Origin: Aestuariivita sp.
GTDB lineage: Bacteria; Pseudomonadota; Alphaproteobacteria; Rhodobacterales; Rhodobacteraceae
Direction: 5' to 3'
Assembly: GCA_026710045.1 (NCBI GenBank)
Contig: JAPORU010000105.1
Span: 1-45,442 of the forward strand
DNA length: 45,442 nt
The notes under the pieces were generated by a model, which made no database searches, was not told the origin of the DNA, and saw nothing but the letters and a program-made list of their open reading frames with translations. Each line of letters opens with the position of its first letter. The stretch's first letter is position 1. Positions 35,682-44,150 of the stretch are shown in pieces. The position numbers were made by a program, and so were the translations under genes.

Positions 35682-36964
35682 TCTCAGATGAGCGTCAACG
35701 CGCAGTGATGGAGCACCGTCTCTCGGGTTTGAAAAGGCCGGAGAGCGGTTGGTCGGCCCCAGTACGTTCAGAGGCTCTTGCGCATATTCAACGTGTCGGA
35801 CTTCCGTCACGTCGTGATGAGTATTGGAAGTTCACACGCCCGGATACGTTGGTGCAAGCGTCAGCACCAAAGGCTGCGCTTTTCGACAATGATGAGTCGC
35901 CGGTATTCGGTGAGGTGGATCGACTGAAGGTCGTGTTTGTTGACGGTGTCTTTGATCTGGAATTGTCGGATGAGCTAGCTCTTGAAGGAATTGTCATTGA
36001 TCGTCTTGCGGCTGTCGGAGACCAGGGCTCGCATTGGGCTGAAAGTGTCTATGGGAAGCTGGAACAGAGAGGTCAAGATCCGGTTGTGCGGCCTTTGGCA
36101 GCGTTGAATACAGCGTTCGCGACGGACGGCATCTTGATTGATGTGCAGCAGACGCCCTCGAAGCCAATCAGTTTGATTTATGTTCATGCGAATGAGACGT
36201 CGGATGCGATTTTGCATCATGTTATTCGGGTAAATGAGGGTGCGGCAGTAACCATTCTCGAGACTGGACCGGCTGCGGCCCGGTTCAACAAATGTATGGA
36301 GATTGAGCTGGCGGATGATTCGGAATTACATCATGTACGTGCCCAAGGGCGGGATCATGAACGACGAGCTGCAACGCACATGTTTGCATTGCTTGGTGCC
36401 CGATCGCAATTCAAGTCTTTCACCCTGACCGTGAATGGGCGCTTGACTCGTAATGAGATCTATACCGAGTTGAGCGGTGAGAACAGTTCTGCACATATTG
36501 CAGGAGCGTGTGTCGGAGATGGTGAGTTTCATCACGATGACACGGTTTTTGTGACGCATGATGCGGAAAATTGTGATAGTCGTCAAGTATTTAAGAAGGT
36601 TCTTCGTAACGGAGCAACAGGCGTTTTCCAAGGAAAAATACTGGTGAAACCAGGTGCGCAGAAGACGGACGGATATCAGATCAGCCAGTCATTGCTTCTC
36701 GATGATGACAGTCAATTTCTCGCCAAACCAGAATTGGAGATTTATGCTGATGATGTCGCGTGTTCTCATGGAAGCACATCGGGCGCCATTAATGAAGAGG
36801 CGTTATTTTATTTACGAGCGAGAGGCATTGAGCGTGCGGAAGCGACTGATTTGTTAACATTGGCCTTTCTTAGAGAGGCGGTCGAGGAGATCGAGAGCGA
36901 AACACTTGCCGACGAGATTGTATCGCGTCTTATGGCTTGGTTGCTGCGGCACAGACCCGAGTAA
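35678..36964 (+). CDS. sufD: Fe-S cluster assembly protein SufD
   Basis: SufD is the partner of SufB in the scaffold and is needed for iron entry. The 428-residue protein has SRRDEYWKFTRPDTLVQ near residue 45. Family landmarks in the C-terminal half are GATGVFQGKILVKPGAQKTD near 310, QFLAKPELEIYADDVACSHG near 347, and GAINEEALFYLRARGIERAE. It is translationally coupled to sufC. The N-terminal helical part is typical for alphaproteobacterial SufD. Confidence 0.95.
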   Translation: MISDERQRAVMEHRLSGLKRPESGWSAPVRSEALAHIQRVGLPSRRDEYWKFTRPDTLVQASAPKAALFDNDESPVFGEVDRLKVVFVDGVFDLELSDELALEGIVIDRLAAVGDQGSHWAESVYGKLEQRGQDPVVRPLAALNTAFATDGILIDVQQTPSKPISLIYVHANETSDAILHHVIRVNEGAAVTILETGPAAARFNKCMEIELADDSELHHVRAQGRDHERRAATHMFALLGARSQFKSFTLTVNGRLTRNEIYTELSGENSSAHIAGACVGDGEFHHDDTVFVTHDAENCDSRQVFKKVLRNGATGVFQGKILVKPGAQKTDGYQISQSLLLDDDSQFLAKPELEIYADDVACSHGSTSGAINEEALFYLRARGIERAEATDLLTLAFLREAVEEIESETLADEIVSRLMAWLLRHRPE

Positions 36965-36972
36965 GCACGATT

Positions 36973-37458
36973 ATGTCCTTGACCAAGGAAATTTCAGCGA
37001 CCTATTGTGAACCGGCGGCTGTAATGCGACGCCTGCTGGCTATGGGGCGTCGAGAGGATGTGGCTCTCGCTTTTCTCATGGGATTTTGCATTCTTTCATT
37101 TATTGCTCAGGTTCCACGCCTGGTACGGGACTCTCATCTTGCGGATGACGATTTCTCACTTTTGATAGCAGGGGCTTTGATGGGATCGATCATAGTCTTG
37201 CCTTTCGTGCTGTATCTGTTTGCGGCGATGACACATTTCGTCAGAAAAATCTTCCGAAAATCCGGAACAGGTTATGGTTGCCGGTTGGCTCTATTTTGGT
37301 CTCTGCTTGCAACAACGCCTGTTGTTCTAATGAATGGGCTGGTGGCTGGTTTTCTTGGCGATGGAGTTATCTTGAAGATCGTTGGCTTTGTATGGTTGAT
37401 ATTTTTCCTTTGGTTTTGGCTGTCAATGTTGGGTGTGAGTGCCGAGGAACGATCATGA
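36973..37458 (+). CDS. Yip1-family membrane protein, first copy
   Basis: This 161-residue inner-membrane protein lies between sufD and sufS. It has a short soluble N-terminus (MSLTKEISATYCEPAAVMRR) and four to five hydrophobic segments, for example VALAFLMGFCILSFIAQV and GSIIVLPFVLYLFAAM. The FWSLLATTPVVL...GLVAG pattern fits the YIP1 family (PF04893). Start ATG 36973 is used because the open frame upstream lies inside sufD. Yip1-like genes occur in suf operons of some alphaproteobacteria, but their role is not known; a membrane-association role for Suf would be inference. Confidence 0.8.
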   Translation: MSLTKEISATYCEPAAVMRRLLAMGRREDVALAFLMGFCILSFIAQVPRLVRDSHLADDDFSLLIAGALMGSIIVLPFVLYLFAAMTHFVRKIFRKSGTGYGCRLALFWSLLATTPVVLMNGLVAGFLGDGVILKIVGFVWLIFFLWFWLSMLGVSAEERS

Positions 37459-38045
37459 GGGATCAGTCACCTCTTTCCGAACTTGTGATTACGTCTGTCC
37501 GTGACCCTGCGTTGGCAGCCAATATGTTGCTTGTTCTTTCTGTTGACCGTCGAACTCTTTGGACTGCTTTGCTGCTTATGGCGGTCCTTAACACGCTCAT
37601 TCAGCAGATCGGCCTGGTTCTTATTCCTGGATCGTCGCCCTTTCCGGGTGTCTTTGACAGTGCGTTGATTTACTTTTGCTTTGTTTACGGCACATTTGTT
37701 TTAATTGTCTTCTCGATTTACTGGGTCGGACGTTCTTTTGGCGGTCATGGGACCATGGAGAACGTTATGGTCACGATTGTTTGGCTTCAGTTTTTACGTG
37801 TGATTGTTGAGTCGATTGGCTTGTTGTTGTTTTTCGTGGCTCCAACCTTGTCATTACTTCTTGTTTTTGCGGCAACATTGATTGGTTTTTGGATGCTGAT
37901 TCATTTTATCAATCAAGCCCATGATTTCCAGAATATCGGAAAGACTATACTGATTTTGATTGCGTCGTTCATTGCGATGATTGTCATGGCAACGATATTG
38001 TTGTCCTTGATAGGGGTCGGCAACTTGGGGATTGCACATGTTTGA
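37455..38045 (+). CDS. Yip1-family membrane protein, second copy
   Basis: This 196-residue protein starts at ATG 37455, overlapping the previous stop by four bases. It has about five membrane segments, including LWTALLLMAVLNTLIQQIGL and SIGLLLFFVAPTLSLLLVF. The fourth region contains GRSFGGHGTMENVMVTIVW, similar in style to YIP1 proteins. The N-terminus (SELVITSVRDPALAANMLL) resembles that of the preceding protein, so the pair may be a diverged duplication or two halves of a heteromer. It overlaps sufS by eight bases. Confidence 0.8.
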   Translation: MRDQSPLSELVITSVRDPALAANMLLVLSVDRRTLWTALLLMAVLNTLIQQIGLVLIPGSSPFPGVFDSALIYFCFVYGTFVLIVFSIYWVGRSFGGHGTMENVMVTIVWLQFLRVIVESIGLLLFFVAPTLSLLLVFAATLIGFWMLIHFINQAHDFQNIGKTILILIASFIAMIVMATILLSLIGVGNLGIAHV

Positions 38046-39258
38046 TGTTGTCGAAGTCCGCAAAGATTTTCCAATCCTGTCGCGTGAGGTCAATGGTAAA
38101 CCGCTTGTTTATCTCGATAATGGTGCATCTGCGCAAAAGCCGCAATGCGTGATTGATGCGGTTACGAACGCTTATTCCCAAGAGTATTCGAATGTCCATC
38201 GTGGTCTGCATTATCTTTCGAGTGTTGCGACCGAAAACTTTGAATCCGTACGTGGTACTGTCGCACGATTTCTTGGTGTCGAGGATGAGCATACGATTAT
38301 TCTCAATTCCGGTACGACTGAGGGGATAAACACTGTTGCGTACGGGTGGGCGATGCCTCGGTTTACAGAAGGTGATGAAATTGTGCTTTCGGTAATGGAG
38401 CATCATGCCAATATTGTTCCGTGGCATTTCTTGCGCGAACGTCTTGGTGTTGTCTTGAAATGGGTTGATGTCGATTCGTGTGGTGACCTTGATCCGCAAA
38501 CAGTGATTGATTCTATTGGACCGAGAACCAAGTTAGTGGCTATCACGCATATGTCTAATGTCCTTGGTACGGTCGTCGATGTCAATGCAATTACCGCTGC
38601 TGCACGCGCCCGAGGCGTTGCTGTCTTGATTGATGGTAGCCAGGCTGCGGTGCACGGGCCGGTGAATCTGTCCAAACTGGGTTGTGACTTTTATGTGATT
38701 ACTGGTCACAAACTCTATGGTCCTTCCGGTTCTGGTGCGATCTTCATCCGCAAGGAACGGCTTGAGGAAATGCAGCCATTCATGGGCGGTGGCGATATGA
38801 TCAAGGAAGTGCACAAAGACGACGTCATATATAATGATCCACCCTTCAAGTTTGAAGCGGGAACCCCTGGTATTGTTGAAACGATCGGTCTGGGCGTTGC
38901 GCTTGAATATTTGATGCGTATCGGCATGGATACGGTCGCGGATTACGAAAAAAGTCTGGCGGATTATACGATGAGTCGGCTTGGTGGCTTGAATTGGCTT
39001 CAGTTGCAAGGAACTTCTCACACGAAGGGGGCGATCTTCTCCTTTACCATGGATGGTGCCGCGCACGCGCATGATATTTCCACCATCCTTGATAAGAAAG
39101 GTGTTGCCGTACGAGCGGGGCACCATTGCGCGGGACCATTAATGGACCACTTGGGATTGACAGCTACCTGTCGTGCATCCTTGGGTCTGTATAACACGGT
39201 CGAGGAGATTGATGTCTTGGTGGAGGCGCTGGAATTGGCACATGATTTGTTCGGCTGA
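38038..39258 (+). CDS. sufS: Cysteine desulfurase SufS
   Basis: This is a group II cysteine desulfurase of the Suf pathway. The 406-residue protein has YLDNGASAQKPQCVIDAV near residue 28 and YSNVHRGLHYLSSVAT near 52. The PLP lysine is in VITGHKLYGPSG near 225, and the persulfide cysteine is Cys364 in RAGHHCAGPLMDHLG, the same number as in E. coli SufS. The longer loop after the cysteine marks the SufS type, which normally needs SufE or SufU for transfer. Neither is in the window. ATG 38038 is chosen; TTGGGG precedes it and it overlaps the upstream gene by eight bases. Confidence 0.96.
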   Translation: MFDVVEVRKDFPILSREVNGKPLVYLDNGASAQKPQCVIDAVTNAYSQEYSNVHRGLHYLSSVATENFESVRGTVARFLGVEDEHTIILNSGTTEGINTVAYGWAMPRFTEGDEIVLSVMEHHANIVPWHFLRERLGVVLKWVDVDSCGDLDPQTVIDSIGPRTKLVAITHMSNVLGTVVDVNAITAAARARGVAVLIDGSQAAVHGPVNLSKLGCDFYVITGHKLYGPSGSGAIFIRKERLEEMQPFMGGGDMIKEVHKDDVIYNDPPFKFEAGTPGIVETIGLGVALEYLMRIGMDTVADYEKSLADYTMSRLGGLNWLQLQGTSHTKGAIFSFTMDGAAHAHDISTILDKKGVAVRAGHHCAGPLMDHLGLTATCRASLGLYNTVEEIDVLVEALELAHDLFG

Positions 39259-40029
39259 TTTTCGTATCACATAGTTGGGGTATAGTTGCGGTATAGGCAA
39301 GCGAGCGGGTCATGTTCTTGTCCAGTGTCATTTCACGCGGATTCTCTACAATTCAATCATTGAACGTCTATCAAATCTCTACTGTCTCACCTGCGATTTT
39401 TGTCATATTTATTGATTGTGATACATGACACCATGACGTCACCCTATTGTCTGTAATCGATTGTCTAAGCATTGACTCTTCAATACGCTTGATTCAGAGA
39501 AGGGCCCGACTAAGAATGACGTCAGATGTCAAATCTGGTGTTCGTATCGCGCAATTGGTGTTTTCACGTATCACGGTTTGGCCCGCGGCAATGGTAAGAA
39601 ACGGAGGCTACATATTGGGCGATAAGATCGGTTACGTCTAGGACGAAACACTGGTTCCACATTGCGGGTACTGTTGGGAAAATCAAAGAGTCCGGGTCGT
39701 TTTCCGTCGGCACTTTCAGTAGTGCTGGATGCTGGCCATGATGAATCGACTAACAGTGGAACGATTCCGGCATGCTGTCTGTCAGAATGCAACTTACGGA
39801 TTCAAGTGGGACGTTTTGAATGCTTGCATACCTACTGTCGGCGGACGCCTTGGACAGAATAATCTGAAAGGCGAAAGGCTTTCATACGATGCATTGATCG
39901 ATATGACGGCAAGTGGTCTTGCCCATCCTGATTACCATTGTTACCAATCATATGGTCCGCTTGGATTGTCTTTTGATGTCCGATCGTAACGTCATCTCGT
40001 TCAACTGCCCGTTGTCAATTAAGGTTTGA
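39259..40029. other. 771-base spacer after sufS, probably decayed
   Basis: Two short frames (39447-39641 and 39729-39989) resemble no family and are not called. In many alphaproteobacteria suf genes such as sufT or sufA follow sufS; here none is seen. The right end abuts the truncated AAA/PD-(D/E)XK gene, so this is probably a rearrangement junction. Confidence 0.5.
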
Positions 40030-40770
40030 TGTGGTCACTGGTTCCGGACCGGCTCGCCGCGGTTCCTGTTCGAGACTCTTCAGGAGAAGTCCATCCATCC
40101 ACGGGAACTGGAGGGTTGCTTTACGGACGAGTCATTAATCTCAAAATTCGATGTCGAGGACATCAGCGCCGAGGCGCTGATGTTCCAGACCGGGTATCTC
40201 ACCATTGTTGATGAGAAGCGCGAGGGCTTTGATACCCTCTACAAGCTGGACTATCCCAATCGGGAGGTGCAATTGAGTCTGAATGACGAATTATTAACCT
40301 ATCTCATTCCGACGAACCGTGTACCCTTGGAGGAAGGAAAGACACTGCGGGACCTTCTGGAGGTCCACGATTTCGACGGCTTTGCAGAGACTCTCCGAGC
40401 CTATTTGGCCAGCATTCCCTACCAGTGGCATCAAACCGGCGATCTGGCCCGTTACGAGGTCTGGTATGCGGGTCTCCTGCATATGAGCTTCCGGGCCATC
40501 GGTGTCGATGTCCGCTCCGAGGAGGCCTCCAATCATGGCCGGTTTGACCTAGTCGTCCTGACGGGAGGTCAGGTGTTCCTCTTCGAGTTCAAGATGGTGG
40601 AGACCGCCGATAAGACCGAGGCCGCATTGGAGACCGCGCTCACCCAGATCCGGGACCGGGGCTATGCCGAGAAATATAGAGATCGCATGGAACCCATCTA
40701 CCTGAGCGCGATCGCCTGCGGGCGCGATACCCGCAACCTGCTGGATATGCGGGTCGAATTAGTAGAATGA
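40030..40770 (+). pseudogene. 5'-truncated AAA-ATPase-like/PD-(D/E)XK gene
   Basis: The in-frame sequence opens right after TGA at 40027 and is homologous to the protein at 1-1135 from HWFRTGSPRFLFETL onward. The N-terminal ATPase part is missing. Shared stretches include FDVEDISAEAL and FQTGYLTIVDEKREGFDT. Beyond the part visible in the first copy it continues into the complete nuclease-like domain: GRFDLVVLTGGQVFLFEFKM has the Asp and Glu-x-Lys residues, and ALTQIRDRGYAEKYRD adds the usual Gln and Tyr. About 246 codons. An internal start (ATG 40180) could give a 196-residue stand-alone nuclease domain, but a relic is more likely. Confidence 0.82.
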
Positions 40771-41045
40771 AGATTAGAACAGATATATAACGTTTGGTGT
40801 CGTAAAAAAGGTTTGTTGATTTGTTCTTTTCATGCTGGATATTGCACGGTACACTATATGCTTCGTTGAAAGTTATTCGATTCCTTGGCTCAGATAGATA
40901 GAATGCGGCCGTTTGCATGAATATGTTGAAATCTCACAAGATTTGGAGATGCAGGAAAAAAGAATGAACGAAACAATGGCTTGAGTCGATATTGGGTTCG
41001 CTCTCAGGCCACTAAAATCGTCCGCCCGCATCTCGCACATGGTAT

Positions 41046-41093
41046 GCACCCGTAGCTCAGCTGGATAGAGCTCTGCCCTCCGAAGGCGGATGT
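41046..41093 (+). pseudogene. Broken tRNA-Arg(CCG), 5' part only
   Basis: The sequence starts GCACCCG and has a perfect D-arm (TAGCTCAGCTGGATAGAGC) and an anticodon arm CTGCC-CTCCGAA-GGCGG with anticodon CCG. After that, no T-arm can pair and no matching acceptor strand or CCA is found. It is the 5' half of a tRNA gene whose 3' half has been lost or replaced. It lies 131 bases before an intact tRNA-Arg with the same anticodon. Confidence 0.75.
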
Positions 41094-41223
41094 CAAGCGT
41101 GAATTTGGGCGACGGGAAAAAGTAAAAAGGAGTTCTGTTTCAAAGGTTTGCAAGAAGTCGAAATTTCGGAAATGACTTGCGGCAAATCGCTAGGTAACAC
41201 ATAGGTAACACCAAATACCATAC

Positions 41224-41300
41224 GGTCCCTTAGCTCAGCTGGATAGAGCGCCACCCTCCGAAGGTGGAGGCCGAACGTTCGAATCGTTCAGGGACCGCCA
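41224..41300 (+). tRNA. tRNA-Arg (anticodon CCG)
   Basis: All arms fold: acceptor GGTCCCT with AGGGACC, D-arm GCTC/GAGC, anticodon stem CCACC/GGTGG with loop CTCCGAA (anticodon CCG at 41258-41260), and T-arm GAACG/CGTTC with loop TTCGAAT. Discriminator G and encoded CCA are present. It reads CGG codons. It lies at the left edge of an AT-richer region with defence-type fragments, a classic integration point. Confidence 0.95.
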
Positions 41301-41426
41301 TTTTCTTATTATTTTTCAATATGCTCCACAAGAAATGTCATATGTCGAGTGTTTAAGGTGAACAGGCCGAGCAAAATGGCCGACCAGAGACACTTGACAC
41401 ATATGCGTGACGAGTTCGTCTCCAAC

Positions 41427-41903
41427 CTAGCTGATCGATTTGTCGATGAAGCCAAGCGTCGCTGTGTTCTCCAGCAGAGTCCGAACCTTAGAGCGATCAA
41501 GGCCGCTGGAAATCTCTGCCTCTATTTCAAGCTTCAGCGAAACTTCACCGCCCGGAATGGTCGTGAGCTGTTCGACAATCGCTTCGACGATCTGATGCAT
41601 ATCGCGCGCCGGACGATCAGCAGAGATCATGACAGTACCTACGAAACGTGTCGGTAGTTTCTCCGTTTCTGTCGTCTCCGTCCCGTCGGTTCCGCCGTCT
41701 CCTCCTGGCGAAGTCGTGACACCATTATCACCACCTCCACCGCTGGTGGCAGCACCTTCTTCGGACGCTAGTTTGGGCCGATGCGCGTCCACTACATCTG
41801 GCTTGATAATCATGCTATCGCTGTCGATCACAACATGCGGGCTGACGGCTTTCTCGATGAGAAGGGACTTAAGTAGATAACTTAGCGAGAGAAAAACATG
41901 GTG
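41427..41903 (-). pseudogene. C-terminal remnant of a DUF499-type ATPase
   Basis: The frame is open from 41903 to the stop at 41427 but has no credible start; the first ATG is at 41831. The protein has a Gly/Thr-rich linker, then RFVGTVMISADRPARDMHQI and GGEVSLKLEIEAEISSGLD, ending RTLLENTATLGF. This resembles the C-terminal end of DUF499 proteins, large ATPases found with DUF1156 methyltransferases in phage-defence or modification clusters. The ATPase part (several hundred residues) is missing. A degraded defence gene is the best reading; the family match is from memory of motif shape. Confidence 0.65.
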
Positions 41904-42008
41904 TCAAGAGATAAATTCGAGCCATTTCTACAGGCATTCTTTATTGCGAGTCAAGAGAAACTTGATAACCTCAGGATCATCTAAACATACTAGAGGTAGT
42001 GTTTGGAA

Positions 42009-42215
42009 CTACGAAGAATTCGTATTTTGGAATTCCTTTACCATGTTTTGCAAAACACTTTGCGGTTGCTTGTCGGAACAATTGTAATGTCGGGGGTGAC
42101 CTTTTCGGCGATAAGTATCTCCTTCTTTTGGATGAACATCGTGCGGCCTAACCCAGGTTATGCAACCGTCTTTCGAGGGTTTACTTTTAAAAAGAATAGG
42201 TATATTTGTGGACAT
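42009..42215 (-). CDS. Small hypothetical protein
   Basis: This 68-residue frame is rich in Lys, Pro and His (DGCITWVRPHDVHPKEGD, then HPRHYNCSDKQ). It has two cysteines and four histidines in the middle that might hold a metal. It lies on the same strand as its neighbours between the DUF499 remnant and the HEPN-like gene, but has no clear ribosome site. An overlapping forward frame also exists. I do not recognise it. Confidence 0.3.
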   Translation of the reverse strand: MSTNIPILFKSKPSKDGCITWVRPHDVHPKEGDTYRRKGHPRHYNCSDKQPQSVLQNMVKEFQNTNSS

Positions 42216-42246
42216 CTATAGTTCCTATATTCTTGAATTGGACTAT

Positions 42247-42282
42247 GGAAGCCAACCAGACTGTCAAACCAGGTTGGCTTCC
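42247..42282. terminator. Strong inverted repeat
   Basis: GGAAGCCAACC, a 14-base loop, then GGTTGGCTTCC: eleven perfect pairs. It lies just after the end of the HEPN-like gene (which reads leftward) and upstream of the small hypothetical gene. A transcription terminator or protein-binding site; no long T run on either side. The spacer around it (41904-42379) holds nothing else that I can support. Confidence 0.5.
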
Positions 42283-42379
42283 GCTCACTTGGATTAGGTA
42301 ACACGTTCGTTACTGAAATACAACCCCTTATCGCATTTTCGTGAATAAAAGATTCAAGCCGTACCCTAAAAAGAACGGC

Positions 42380-42958
42380 TTAGTCAGTCTTCATATCCAA
42401 CTCGGCATCTGCGCAAGCATGAAGGTAGGCTGCCATCGCAAATTGCCAGAGATCAATGTTTCGGGCAAGATCGCCACTCGGTTTGCTGCGCCTCTCTTTG
42501 TAATAGCGAGCAAGCAGAAAGGTTTCTTGGTGACAATACACGATTTCGTCCGCAGTCGCGGCTGTTCCTGCGTCATCCAAGTTGGTTCCCCGTACCCGGT
42601 TACGGACTTCACTGAGCTGGTGCGCAATAGTGCCCCGATCCTTATAATCTAGATCATTCCACAACTTGGTCAAATCGTGTTTCTGGAGGCAAGTGCCGTT
42701 GCGTTTAATAGCTACTGCCTTCAAGCTTTGCTCTACGGATAATGCAAGCAGGACTGCCGCACCCCAAGTCACCTTGTTACGCCAAATTTGATCACCTAGT
42801 ACCGACTGACCTGTTACCTTTGCAAACAGATGGCGACCTTCTTCTACCTCTGTCGGTGTCCGCCAAACCATCTGCGAAGCCGCAGCGAGCGTGCCTTGTG
42901 CCATATCGGCCCAATTAGACCAAATCTGGTCTGTCAGTCGTGGTTGCTTATCGACCAT
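42380..42958 (-). CDS. HEPN-like protein
   Basis: This 192-residue, mostly helical protein has the central segment LLALSVEQSLKAVAIKRNG, then QKHDLTKLWNDLDYKDRG, and QETFLLARYYKERR. This resembles HEPN-domain proteins, where EKALKA...K...HDL is common. HEPN proteins are often RNases in toxin-antitoxin or abortive-infection systems. The catalytic R-x4-6-H pattern is not obvious (EVRNRVRGTN has no well-placed histidine), so it may be a non-catalytic member. No ribosome site is visible and no antitoxin partner was identified. Assignment is tentative. Confidence 0.6.
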   Translation of the reverse strand: MVDKQPRLTDQIWSNWADMAQGTLAAASQMVWRTPTEVEEGRHLFAKVTGQSVLGDQIWRNKVTWGAAVLLALSVEQSLKAVAIKRNGTCLQKHDLTKLWNDLDYKDRGTIAHQLSEVRNRVRGTNLDDAGTAATADEIVYCHQETFLLARYYKERRSKPSGDLARNIDLWQFAMAAYLHACADAELDMKTD

Positions 42959-43093
42959 GAGACGTAATTAGGTGTAACGATGTGCGATCATTTCTTTGTT
43001 TTCTACTATTCAAGATTCTAGTGTCTTGACAAATAATATTGAGATTAGTATACAGAGATTTTAATTGTTAGTAATTATACTTAAGAGGAACAA

Positions 43094-43522
43094 ATGGCTA
43101 AGAAATATTGGATACAAAAAAGAGCAAATTGCACTTTGCAAAATACCTTTGATAAAATTCTTTCAGTAATTGAAATCGACGTAGAAAGATTTAATCAACT
43201 TGAAAAAGATTTAAGAAAAGGAAGAGAATTTGAATTTTGTAAAAAATCAAATAGCAATGCTTTAGTTAAAGAAATAAATCCAGAAACAAAAAGCTCAATG
43301 CTAGATATTCCAAATATTCATATTAACCTGCAATCGAATCGAATAGAAATTAGGGAAGATAATCTACTTAGATTCGTTGTTAAACAGAAATGGAATACCG
43401 AGACACTTGATTGCGATCTAAAAATGGAAAATGCAGAGATAGAAGAATGTAGTTCAATTTATCAAATCAGCCAGCGAGCCATTGGAGATTATATGTTCCT
43501 GGACGTTGATGAGTATCGATAA
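43094..43522 (+). CDS. Hypothetical protein in AT-rich island
   Basis: This 142-residue protein is charged and Lys/Glu/Asn-rich (NQLEKDLRKGREFEFCKKS) with likely beta strands in the second half (NRIEIREDNLLRFVVKQKW). No signal peptide or membrane segment. A good ribosome site (AAGAGG) precedes ATG 43094, which supports a real gene. Codon use is much more AT-rich than in the core genes to the left, which suggests recent transfer. I do not recognise the family. Confidence 0.65.
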   Translation: MAKKYWIQKRANCTLQNTFDKILSVIEIDVERFNQLEKDLRKGREFEFCKKSNSNALVKEINPETKSSMLDIPNIHINLQSNRIEIREDNLLRFVVKQKWNTETLDCDLKMENAEIEECSSIYQISQRAIGDYMFLDVDEYR

Positions 43523-43558
43523 GAATTGATCTGCATTCTCGTAAACTTTATTGAGGTT

Positions 43559-44014
43559 TCAGTCTGGCTGAATCGGATTATACCATTGCTGAGGAATTGG
43601 AACGTATCCCGGAGGAACAGGAACAAATCCTTTTGGCGTAGCCTCAGAATTCGGAAAAGTATAAGGTTGAGTAAGGATTCCCTGCGCCGCAAAATTATAT
43701 GATTGCGGTACTGGAGTATAGGCAGCAGTTGGTTGAGAAGTCGAAGAAATTTTTGCAAGAAATTCTTGTAGTATGTTATCAATATGAGCTTTTGTTAACA
43801 TATTTTTCAAAATATATGCTTGTCCTTGCTGAAAATCATCGAATTCAGATTTTAAAGCAGAAAAATTACTAGAAAGTTCGTAAATTTCAATAGCTACGTC
43901 ACGCTCTCTACCAAGAACATATTCTTGCGCTGCAGCTGTTACGCCAACAACCGCAAGAGCGGCAATCACAGTACCTGCGCACGCAGTAATAACATTTGTT
44001 GTTTTTATGCCCAT
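43559..44014 (-). CDS. Hypothetical membrane-anchored protein with Pro-rich tail
   Basis: This 151-residue protein has an N-terminal hydrophobic helix (NVITACAGTVIAALAVVGVT) acting as a membrane anchor or uncleaved signal. A helical, coiled-coil-prone part follows to about residue 90 (YELSSNFSALKSEFDDFQQG). The tail is rich in Pro, Tyr and Gln (GFVPVPPGYVPIPQQWYNP). It is AT-rich like its neighbours. The architecture suggests an envelope or prophage-type protein, but no family is recognised. It converges on the gene at 43094. Confidence 0.6.
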   Translation of the reverse strand: MGIKTTNVITACAGTVIAALAVVGVTAAAQEYVLGRERDVAIEIYELSSNFSALKSEFDDFQQGQAYILKNMLTKAHIDNILQEFLAKISSTSQPTAAYTPVPQSYNFAAQGILTQPYTFPNSEATPKGFVPVPPGYVPIPQQWYNPIQPD

Positions 44015-44150
44015 AATAATCTTTTCAATATTACGCTTACGTATATGCTATATAACACGTCCGTTCAACTCTGAAGTGCGCCACGGCGGATGTAGTGAGG
44101 TATTTCAGATTTGAATCAACGTTTTAAAAATTGCTTACCGATATTCTTAT

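Noticed and set aside
39729..39989. 86-codon frame in the spacer after sufS
   Set aside because: No recognisable family and no ribosome site; it lies in a likely decayed junction.
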